Assembly: GCA_021650775.1 (NCBI GenBank)
Contig: JAHSRM010000024.1
Location: 1-33,588 of the forward strand
Length of the DNA stretch: 33,588 bases
Direction: 5' to 3'
Origin: Candidatus Benthortus lauensis
GTDB lineage: Archaea > Thermoproteota > Nitrososphaeria_A > Caldarchaeales > Wolframiiraptoraceae
The number at the start of each line of letters is the position of its first letter. Position 1 is the stretch's first letter. Below are positions 25,796-33,542 of this stretch, in pieces. Both the position numbers and the translations under genes were made by a program. The notes below the pieces were generated by a model. That model was given only the letters and a program-made list of their open reading frames with translations. It was not told where the DNA came from and searched no databases.

Positions 25796-27475
25796 TTACC
25801 TCAATCTTTTTCCACATCTCCAGCAGTAGAGTGAGTCCTCGTATACTTGCGCTCCACAGACAGGGCATGATGCTATCATAATCGGTGGGGGTGGTGGAGG
25901 CCTCCGCCGACGCATAGAGGCTATGAACCCGGCGGCCATCAACACGACTATTAGGACGAGGAGTAAGGTCCATAGATTGATTCCTCCTTCCGCCTCAACG
26001 GGAGCCTCGGCCTTCTTTGTAATAGTTGTTGTAAGAGTTATTGTCTGGGTTACAGTTCTTACCTCGCCCTCCACAGTGGTTGTCACAGTCTCTGTAACGG
26101 TTATTGTCGTGGTAGTTGCGGTTACTTCCTCTTCTTCCTCGCCTCCTGTCTCAGGCTGCTGGACAGGCTTCTCGCTGAATATCCTTATCCTGAACCTTCC
26201 TGAACCCTCATCATACGAGAGGACCTCCACGCCGAACTTGTCTTTATCGCTCCAGAACCTGGGGTTCTCGAAGTTTAGGGTAAACCTACCCCACTCATAG
26301 GTCTTTCCCAGATTATATGGTGCGTCAAGCTTTATGCAGACACTCCAAGTGGCGAAGTTGTCCTCGAACTGGGTGCAGTCGGGGGTCTGGGGATTAGCGT
26401 CATAGAGCCTGACCATAAAGTTGTCCTCGACTGTTCTTGGAAGCATCTTATTGACCTTGAATACTACCACGCCTTCTCCCGGTAGCTGGGCATCGATTAG
26501 GTTCCTCCTTCTAGCATGTATGAAGTAGTATTCCTCCTCGTTTTCGGGCATATTCACTTTTACGGCTTTCGGCTCGCCGTCCGAGTCGAGTGTATATATC
26601 TCGATTTCCTCGTCCACGGGTATGGTGTATTCCACCACATCTATCCATCCGAGTATGTATTTGCTCCACCCATCTATATCCGCTCCTATGAAGGCTCCAG
26701 CATCCATATTTGACCAGAACCCCACCTCCGAGCCCTTCGAGTATCCATCCTTGGCATAGATGTATTGGTCGGCTATACCCATGCTGTGTGTTAGCTCATG
26801 TATCATAACGTTCATGTCCTCTTCCTCGCTCACGGTCTCAATCCCGAATATGGCGTGCCACCCACCATCCCTGGTGGGCAGGTAAAGTATCCCGGCAAAC
26901 TGTCTTAGGGTGCTCTCGGGAAGGCTCCTTATAACAGGCCCTAGGCAGAGGCAGTGGCTCCAGATATCGTTAGGGTTCCCTGTAACAGCCTCATCTCCAC
27001 CCGCATGTATAACAATCACATGGTTATATTCTCCGAAGTCTATATCCGTCTTCCTCAAAACGTAATCCGTTATCGTTAGATAATATTCCGCTATTTTCTT
27101 GAAGTTGTCTCCCCTCTGGGCTCCGGGTTCAGGGGCTCCGTAGTATGAGTAGGTTCTGGGGAGGGTTATTGGCTCGGGGTAGATTGTGTATTCGATGGTC
27201 ATCCTTCCATAGGAGGAGGCCGTAAACCAGTTCTTCACTATCTCCATCATCTCCTCTATATCGGCCAAACTCCTCCTAAACTTCACATCACTGAACTCGA
27301 CCATCAGGACGAGTGTCCTCTGGACGCCTGTCACAGGCCTAGGCTTCCATGGAACCCAGGGATGCTCAACCTGCTTAACCTCATATTTGGGCAAGGGAGA
27401 GTAGGCGGCGACAACACCTAACGACACCAATGATATAACCAGTAATGTGATAAGTAGGGTCGGGAACCTGCCCAT
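25796..27475 (-). CDS. Secreted, membrane-anchored M6-like metalloprotease with TM and C-terminal zinc ribbon
   Basis: N-terminal signal, MIHELTHSMGIADQ (HExxHxxGxxD), Thr-rich TVTET linker, TM LWTLLLVLIVVLMAAGFIA, tail CPVCGAQVYEDSLYCWRCGKRLR. Confidence 0.85.
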   Translation of the reverse strand: MGRFPTLLITLLVISLVSLGVVAAYSPLPKYEVKQVEHPWVPWKPRPVTGVQRTLVLMVEFSDVKFRRSLADIEEMMEIVKNWFTASSYGRMTIEYTIYPEPITLPRTYSYYGAPEPGAQRGDNFKKIAEYYLTITDYVLRKTDIDFGEYNHVIVIHAGGDEAVTGNPNDIWSHCLCLGPVIRSLPESTLRQFAGILYLPTRDGGWHAIFGIETVSEEEDMNVMIHELTHSMGIADQYIYAKDGYSKGSEVGFWSNMDAGAFIGADIDGWSKYILGWIDVVEYTIPVDEEIEIYTLDSDGEPKAVKVNMPENEEEYYFIHARRRNLIDAQLPGEGVVVFKVNKMLPRTVEDNFMVRLYDANPQTPDCTQFEDNFATWSVCIKLDAPYNLGKTYEWGRFTLNFENPRFWSDKDKFGVEVLSYDEGSGRFRIRIFSEKPVQQPETGGEEEEEVTATTTTITVTETVTTTVEGEVRTVTQTITLTTTITKKAEAPVEAEGGINLWTLLLVLIVVLMAAGFIASMRRRRPPPPPPIMIASCPVCGAQVYEDSLYCWRCGKRLR

Positions 27476-27490
27476 GGACGGGCACCCTAT

Positions 27491-27928
27491 CTAAACATAT
27501 TTTTCACATGAGTAGCAATACCATCTCTGATACTGTTCTATGAATGTTAGGGGTTTCCCGCATGAGGGGCAGAGGGGTTTCTCACCCGACTTCGGGATAA
27601 CCTTTGATATTATCCCCTTTATGCCTCCTAGCTTTGATTGCTGCTGTGTTTGTTGCTGTATCCGTGGGGCTTGGACTGCTGGCGAGGGTGCGGCGGCCTC
27701 CACCTCAGGCTCCTTCACCTCTATCTTCTCCTTGAGGATTACTATGTCTCCGACGGCGGATATCTTACTCCACTCTATCAGCTTTATTGACTTGTCCTTC
27801 GCCATCACCTGGATCGCCATCTCTCCCTCTCCAACCGGAAGGGCTATATCCTCAACAACACCCACATAGGTTCCATCAGGATTGTATACATGCATCCCGA
27901 TTAGCTTGCTGCGGGGGACGTGGCCCAA
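27491..27928 (-). CDS. PRC-barrel domain protein with C-terminal zinc ribbon
   Basis: SKLIGMHVYNPDGTYVGVVEDIALPVGEGEMAIQV (PRC barrel), Gln/Pro linker, CPSCGKPLTFIEQYQRWYCYSCEKYV. Confidence 0.82.
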   Translation of the reverse strand: MGHVPRSKLIGMHVYNPDGTYVGVVEDIALPVGEGEMAIQVMAKDKSIKLIEWSKISAVGDIVILKEKIEVKEPEVEAAAPSPAVQAPRIQQQTQQQSKLGGIKGIISKVIPKSGEKPLCPSCGKPLTFIEQYQRWYCYSCEKYV

Positions 27929-27962
27929 GGAGCATTCACCCTTAATGGGTTTGCGTCCCGGT

Positions 27963-29162
27963 TTATTTATAAGTCTTCTCTAGTCTGGGCAGGGCCACTC
28001 CAAGCCTCCAGCACCTCTCGAGGAATCTCCGCACATTTGACTCGATTGAGAGGGCGTGATACAGTGTTGTTGCCAGGAAGGAGGCCAAGAATATTGTTGA
28101 GAGGATTAGGGCCAGGAGTATGGCTGAGAAAACCGGGTCTCGTTTGGCGGCAAGCAGCCCAAACCCTATTACCCCCTGGATTACTGAGTAAAGCTCTATG
28201 AATTGTCTTATGCTTGAGGGTAGCCTCACCCTCCATTCAAGGCCAGTCCTCCTATCATACGCCCTCACCCCAGAGGACCTTATCACCCAGAACACCGGCC
28301 CAACGAACACGGAGGCAAGGACCATGGCTATGAAGGAGAGGTTCACTAGCTCCGCCCCTGCGAGGATTGGGTCCAGCTCCTCTATCATCGGGGCAACCAA
28401 TTCACGCACGTTAAGGTATGTTAGGACTAGGCCGAGGCTGGCTGCCATAGGGTAATAGCTCCTATCTATCAGCATGCCTATGCTTGTCCCATCCTTCCTA
28501 ATGCCCATGAACCTGAATTCCATAGACTTCATCCTCTCCCCGAAAGTCTTGGCCGTAAAGCCGAGAAGAAATCCGGAGGCCAGCCACGGCGAAAATACGT
28601 GCCACACAATCCACACACCAATTGATATAAGAAGTATTTTCAGTAATGCTAGGGAGCCTAGCAGTAATCCGGCGGCATATGGGAGCATCAGCCCTCCTAT
28701 GATGCTTAAGCTAACCAGCTTGTCCATGGACGACCTATCAGGGCTGTAGTTGCTGAGCCGCCAATCCCTCAGAGCTAGGAAGAAGGCTAGGGTCCCGGAA
28801 GCTATCAGGGATGGGGAGACCGAGAAGAGCGTCATCTCCCACGCTATCAACAGCACCATGGGCACCGTGTATCCGCCCAGAAGTATTGGGAGGGTATAGA
28901 ATATGCTGGCGGCCCAGATACCTGCGGAGACAATCACCCCATATGTTAATGGATTGTAGAATGCTCTTCTCCCCGAGGCGAGGATAAATACGAGGGAGAA
29001 CACGAGCATCCCGGGCCCCACGTCCAGAAAGAGGGTGTCAGCCACGAAAAGCTCCTCGAGGGTTAACCCGGGGGCAAGGAACTCCAGATATGCGCCATAT
29101 ATCGTTGCGGCCAACCCTATTGGAAGCAACAACAGTCCAGCAAATCTAAGGAGCCTCCTCAC
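27963..29162 (-). CDS. Polytopic membrane protein, unknown function
   Basis: Many hydrophobic segments; no family recognised. Confidence 0.75.
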   Translation of the reverse strand: MRRLLRFAGLLLLPIGLAATIYGAYLEFLAPGLTLEELFVADTLFLDVGPGMLVFSLVFILASGRRAFYNPLTYGVIVSAGIWAASIFYTLPILLGGYTVPMVLLIAWEMTLFSVSPSLIASGTLAFFLALRDWRLSNYSPDRSSMDKLVSLSIIGGLMLPYAAGLLLGSLALLKILLISIGVWIVWHVFSPWLASGFLLGFTAKTFGERMKSMEFRFMGIRKDGTSIGMLIDRSYYPMAASLGLVLTYLNVRELVAPMIEELDPILAGAELVNLSFIAMVLASVFVGPVFWVIRSSGVRAYDRRTGLEWRVRLPSSIRQFIELYSVIQGVIGFGLLAAKRDPVFSAILLALILSTIFLASFLATTLYHALSIESNVRRFLERCWRLGVALPRLEKTYK

Positions 29163-29164
29163 GT

Positions 29165-30481
29165 CTATAACTCGCCTCCCCTAATCCTAACTTTGTAATA
29201 TATTGCGAGGGAGACCATTATTATTGTGGAGGCAATCAATGTGTAGGGTAATCTTATGGGCGACCGTGGAGACTCCTCGCCCTGACGCTTATACTTACCC
29301 TTGATTAAAGCCAGCCAGGATGACAGGAGGGCGGCTGACTCCAATCTCCCCACATACTCACCTGCACCAACGTCATAGTAGCCCTCCGAGACCACCTGCT
29401 CGGAAACCTGCCTCACAACGTCATCAACAAGCCCACGAATCCATGAAGAAAACTCCTCATCCACATCCATGATGTAGGATGCAAGTAAGATTATGTTTGA
29501 TGGAAAAACCAAGTCCCTCTTCCACACAAACTCATTTACGAATAAGTCCTCCGGCTGTATCGTCGGGTCAAGCACATAGACGGAGATTTTAGGGAATGGG
29601 AGCTCCCTTATCTTGGAACCCCGTATCCACAGCTCGGAAACATCCCGGATTTTTTGCCTAAGTATTCCCAAGACTTCCTCGTTTCCACCGGCCAGATAAG
29701 ATGCTATCAACGCCTGAATCAGCGCCACATCCACCCAATACTCCTCCTCTCTTACATCCCTCTTCTCCAAGTCTATTAGGGTCTGGTTCTCCAAGGTCAT
29801 TCTCAGGGCCTCCAACTCTATTAACGGGCCCTCGACGCTCTTCGCCGCAACGGTATAATGGGATAGGATTGTGAGTGCTGTTAGCTGGGAATGGAGGGTC
29901 TGCGCTGAATAGTTTAGGAACTCCCTGTATCTGGATGATAGCTCATCCTCAATATCCCTTAGATCTTCTTCATTAGGGGTGAGGCCGAGGACAGTTCTCA
30001 CGAACAACGAGTATGATAGGAATCTGGAGTAGGAGATTTCAGGCCTCCAACCCAAGTTCTCCGCCAAGCTGTCTGCTAAATCCTTCATGCTTAGCCTTGT
30101 GTCGGGGTCGTTTCTCAGGGCATAATGTAGTGAGAGGAATTCGAGGGCTTGGATATGTTTGAGAAACTGTTCATAAGATTTCTCGGGGGGCCATGGACCG
30201 ATTATCAGCTCATCACCGGTCTTAACAGCCTCATTAACCCTCTTAGCGGCCGTGTCGAGATAACGGATAGACTCCTCATCACCCACTCCAACATATACAT
30301 AGTATGCTAGGACGCCTAGATACGACAGCCCCCTAACATCATCAACGGAGCCAAGCTTCCCGGCAACATACCTCCGAATAACAAGCAGAGACTCCTCCGC
30401 ATCATCGATAAGAGACCCTGAGACAGACGACAAGAGAAGCGAGAACACCATTAAGAGAACAATAAAATGCCTCCAACACAC
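29165..30481 (-). CDS. Secreted, C-terminally membrane-anchored all-alpha protein, unknown function
   Basis: Signal-like MCWRHFIVLLMVFSLLLSSVSG from GTG at 30481, helical ectodomain, C-terminal TM LIASTIIMVSLAIYYKV. The track start at 30640 lies upstream of the TATA box. Confidence 0.75.
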   Translation of the reverse strand: MCWRHFIVLLMVFSLLLSSVSGSLIDDAEESLLVIRRYVAGKLGSVDDVRGLSYLGVLAYYVYVGVGDEESIRYLDTAAKRVNEAVKTGDELIIGPWPPEKSYEQFLKHIQALEFLSLHYALRNDPDTRLSMKDLADSLAENLGWRPEISYSRFLSYSLFVRTVLGLTPNEEDLRDIEDELSSRYREFLNYSAQTLHSQLTALTILSHYTVAAKSVEGPLIELEALRMTLENQTLIDLEKRDVREEEYWVDVALIQALIASYLAGGNEEVLGILRQKIRDVSELWIRGSKIRELPFPKISVYVLDPTIQPEDLFVNEFVWKRDLVFPSNIILLASYIMDVDEEFSSWIRGLVDDVVRQVSEQVVSEGYYDVGAGEYVGRLESAALLSSWLALIKGKYKRQGEESPRSPIRLPYTLIASTIIMVSLAIYYKVRIRGGEL

Positions 30482-30504
30482 GGTAGAAACGTCGAGAAAG
30501 AACG

Positions 30505-30513
30505 TATATAAAA
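30505..30513 (-). promoter_or_regulatory. TATA box for the four-gene operon 30481..25796
   Basis: Minus-strand TTTTATATA, about 27-30 nt upstream of GTG 30481. Confidence 0.55.
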
Positions 30514-30710
30514 CTTGAACCCTAAGAGCATATTTAAACTCAACTATCCAGGCCATGATTAAAATGCACTTCATAAACACTAAGGAGAATAAGCTTCTTA
30601 ATTCTGTAGAGGATAGATTTAGAAAGATTCGATTATGCAAAGAAAATGGATGAATTGTTGCTGAATGAATAAATGTGCGTTAAAATACGTGTTGAGTTAA
30701 TGGTAATGCG

Positions 30711-31529
30711 ATGGGAAGCAGGAGATTTTTTCTTAAGCTTTTAGCCTTCTCAGCTCTCATAGCACCATTCATACCGATAGGCAGATATCTACAACGCAGG
30801 GAGAAGGTGGACCAGATTAAACAGAGGGTAGCAAACATTAACGAGCTTAAATCTCTAGGCGAGATTAACTTCGTCTTCCCAAGAACTGGAGACCCTGAGC
30901 AAGATATGGACCCCTTTAGACAATATGCCCTAATTCTTACGCCCACGGGGGAGGTCAGGGCCCTGAGCAGAGTCTGCGTCCATCTCTGGTGCCTATGGAA
31001 ATATGACCCGAACTTAGCAGAATGCATATGCCCATGCCATGGAAGCGTCTATAACCCGGACACAGGAGTGGCAACCAAAGGACCAGCATACTATCAACCC
31101 TATCCAACCAATGCTTTACCCATGCTTAAAGTAGAGCTAAATGAGGATGGTGACATATATGTATCCCAGCTTGATGGAATAGTAGGATATGGTCGTGAAT
31201 GGAAGAAAGACCTAGCAAACATACAATCAATGTTGAGGAAAGCCCCAGACAAAGAGATACGAGCATACACGCCGTTCTGGAAATCCATAACAATAACTGA
31301 GACGGAGAAATTAATTAGGCGGTATAATATAAAAGTTTTGAAAATTTATGGATATGTGAAAAGAGGTAAAGAGACTGAATGGCTTGTGGCTGGAAGTCTT
31401 GATGAAGCGAAAGAGAAGATGGAATGGGTGTATAGTATTGAAATCTTCGCTAAACCTGGTGAAATACTTAAAGTAGCGGATGATGATAGAGTTATAATCC
31501 CGATGATTAGAGGTAATGTGAAACCATGA
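30711..31529 (+). CDS. Rieske [2Fe-2S] protein with N-terminal anchor and extra C-terminal domain
   Basis: SRRFFLKLLAFSALIAPF Tat-like N-terminus; CVHLWCLWKYDPNLAECICPCHGSVYNPDTG cluster motif. Confidence 0.9.
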   Translation: MGSRRFFLKLLAFSALIAPFIPIGRYLQRREKVDQIKQRVANINELKSLGEINFVFPRTGDPEQDMDPFRQYALILTPTGEVRALSRVCVHLWCLWKYDPNLAECICPCHGSVYNPDTGVATKGPAYYQPYPTNALPMLKVELNEDGDIYVSQLDGIVGYGREWKKDLANIQSMLRKAPDKEIRAYTPFWKSITITETEKLIRRYNIKVLKIYGYVKRGKETEWLVAGSLDEAKEKMEWVYSIEIFAKPGEILKVADDDRVIIPMIRGNVKP

Positions 31530-32107
31530 ACATATTACTGCCTGTATTCTATGTCAGCACAACCCTAATAATCGTTTTTACAGCTACATCATACCTCCTT
31601 AAGATAGATTTATGGCCAACCCCCGATAAACCACTAAGAACAAGTCTATTCCTAATTCTTGGAAATTTATGGATCATCGCAAACCTCTATCTAGCATTCA
31701 TACTTAGTATTCAGCAGCCCTCATACCTAATATTCCAGAGCATCATATGGAAACTATTGGCAACCTTGATGATTTCATTATCAATTATATTGTCTCTCTG
31801 GGCCTGGAAGGTATTTGGCTTAAAGAGGATACTTGGATTTAAAATCAACAAGATTATCACAGATGGACCATACAGGTATATGAGGCATCCACAATACTTT
31901 GCCATAGCTTTAGCTACTTTAGGATTAGCCATCCTAATCAATACTTCATATATGTTAGTCTTCTCCATATCAACAATAATCACTTTCTACCTAATTGCAT
32001 TATTTGAGGAAAGAAAACTTTCAAGTATATTCGGTGAGGAATATATGAGGTATAGGAGGAAAACTTCGCTTATCTCTCTATTTATCAGAAAAAGAAAGAG
32101 AACATAA
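31526..32107 (+). CDS. Isoprenylcysteine carboxyl methyltransferase (ICMT/PEMT)-family membrane protein
   Basis: ITDGPYRYMRHPQYFAIALATLG...LIALFEERKLSSIFGEEYMRYRRKT. ATG overlaps the Rieske gene end. Confidence 0.85.
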   Translation: MNILLPVFYVSTTLIIVFTATSYLLKIDLWPTPDKPLRTSLFLILGNLWIIANLYLAFILSIQQPSYLIFQSIIWKLLATLMISLSIILSLWAWKVFGLKRILGFKINKIITDGPYRYMRHPQYFAIALATLGLAILINTSYMLVFSISTIITFYLIALFEERKLSSIFGEEYMRYRRKTSLISLFIRKRKRT

Positions 32108-32159
32108 CGATAAATCATCGGCCCGGATTGCTAATGTTTAAAATAATTGCCTAAGATTT

Positions 32160-32174
32160 TTTCATTTAATGAAA
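32160..32174. promoter_or_regulatory. 15-bp palindrome TTTCATT-T-AATGAAA upstream of the YHS gene promoter
   Basis: Perfect 7-bp arms just upstream of TATA-like GTTTATATTC (from 32181). Confidence 0.4.
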
Positions 32175-32220
32175 GCGCATGTTTATATTCACTTAGATGA
32201 TGATTTATTTGTGATTGGAT

Positions 32221-32376
32221 ATGGTTGAGAAGGTTAAAGATCCGGTATGCGGGATGGAGGTTGAGACGACAACTGAGTTTAGGTCCGAGCATATGGGAAA
32301 GACCTATTATTTCTGCTCTGAGAACTGTAAGAAAGAGTTTGAGAAAGACCCGCACAGATTTCTTCACGGCCACTAA
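32221..32376 (+). CDS. YHS-domain small metal-binding protein (CopM-like), 51 aa; absent from the supplied ORF track
   Basis: Hand translation MVEKVKDPVCGMEVETTTEFRSEHMGKTYYFCSENCKKEFEKDPHRFLHGH*: DPVCGMxV...YYFCSxxCKxxFxxDP. Confidence 0.92.
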   Translation: MVEKVKDPVCGMEVETTTEFRSEHMGKTYYFCSENCKKEFEKDPHRFLHGH

Positions 32377-32398
32377 TCTCTTCAATTCCTTTTTAATC

Positions 32399-32420
32399 CT
32401 TAAGTAATAGTATACTTGAG
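32399..32420. promoter_or_regulatory. Imperfect inverted repeat CTTAAGTA-N6-TACTTGAG upstream of the Lrp-TRASH gene
   Basis: 8-bp arms with one mismatch, immediately before TTG 32427. Confidence 0.35.
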
Positions 32421-32426
32421 ATTGTT

Positions 32427-33041
32427 TTGGCCTTGAAATTAGATTCTATCGATTATAGGATTCTTTTCATTTTGCAGAGTGAGGGGAGGATCTCTATACA
32501 AGAGTTGGCTCGTAGGGTTAGAGTGAGTGTTCCGACGATACGTCAGAGGTTGAGTAGGCTTTTGAGTGAGGGTGTTATTAGGGGGTTTACTGTTCTCCTG
32601 AATCCCAGATATATCTCCGGTTATCATGATGTTTTCATATGGATTAATGTTAAGCCGTCTGAGATAACTCAGGTAGTGAATAAATTGGTTGATATGGAAG
32701 AGGTTTTGGGGGTGTATCGTATTATTGGCGAGCATGACTTACTCGTAAGGGTGGTTGTCCAGAGCTACGCCGACCTCGACGAGTTTATATCTAGGAGGCT
32801 TTCCTCAATCAGGGGTATACTAAGTCTGAGAACCAACATGGTCATAAACGTCCTTAAGGATAACCCTGGGCCGAGGCTCATGCCCGGAATGGGTTTAAGG
32901 GTTTATTGCGCCGTATGTGGTAAGGAGATCGACGGCAGGCCTATTAAACGTAGAATTGATGAGAAGGAGTATTACTTGTGCTGCTCCACTTGTGCATCCT
33001 ACTTCGATAAGAAGACGGCCATGGGTAGGCTGATTAAGTGA
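32427..33041 (+). CDS. Lrp/AsnC-family HTH regulator with C-terminal TRASH domain (CopT/CopR-like metal sensor)
   Basis: LDSIDYRILFILQSEGRISIQELARRVRVSVPTIRQRLSRL (HTH), RAM-like middle, CAVCGKEIDGRPIKRRIDEKEYYLCCSTCASYF (TRASH). Confidence 0.9.
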   Translation: MALKLDSIDYRILFILQSEGRISIQELARRVRVSVPTIRQRLSRLLSEGVIRGFTVLLNPRYISGYHDVFIWINVKPSEITQVVNKLVDMEEVLGVYRIIGEHDLLVRVVVQSYADLDEFISRRLSSIRGILSLRTNMVINVLKDNPGPRLMPGMGLRVYCAVCGKEIDGRPIKRRIDEKEYYLCCSTCASYFDKKTAMGRLIK

Positions 33042-33167
33042 GCTTCTCCATATATCGGGTTCCGGGGTCCTGGGACTCATCTTTAAATAGTCAAGGTGGG
33101 GGTGTGGTGGCAGGATTAGGGCGTATGACCTTGATGGTTCACGTGGGCTGCGGGGTGGCTGGGCGGC

Positions 33168-33542
33168 ATGGCTAGGGTGTCCTCTAAGCCTAGGAAGCAG
33201 AGGCGGAGGCTGTTCAACTCCCCCCTTCACAGGCTTTCCAAGCTTATGTCCGCTCACCTCTCACCTGAGCTTAGGGAGAAGTATGGGAGGAGGAGCTTCC
33301 CCGTCAGGGTCGGGGACACGGTGAAGATTATCTCGGGAGAGTTCAGGGGTGTGGAGGGGAAGGTCACGGGCGTGGACCGTGTGAATCAGAGGGTCTATGT
33401 CGAGAACATAACTATGAAGAAGGCCGACGGGACCACGGTTCCCCGCTCCATCCACGTCTCCAACGTCATGATAACCCAGCTCAAGCTAGACGACAAGTTT
33501 AGGGAGAAGGCCCTGATGAGGGGTAAGGAGGTGGCCGCCTGA
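33168..33542 (+). CDS. rpl24: Large ribosomal subunit protein uL24
   Basis: SSKPRKQRRRLFNSPLHRLSKLMSAHLSPELREKYGRRSFPVRVGDTVKIISGEFRGVEGKVTGVD. Confidence 0.95.
   Translation: MARVSSKPRKQRRRLFNSPLHRLSKLMSAHLSPELREKYGRRSFPVRVGDTVKIISGEFRGVEGKVTGVDRVNQRVYVENITMKKADGTTVPRSIHVSNVMITQLKLDDKFREKALMRGKEVAA

Noticed and set aside
30555-30653. Small plus-strand ORF MIKMHFINTKENKLLNSVEDRFRKIRLCKENG* upstream of the Rieske gene
   Set aside because: AT-rich intergenic DNA, no family resemblance, and no convincing support beyond being open.
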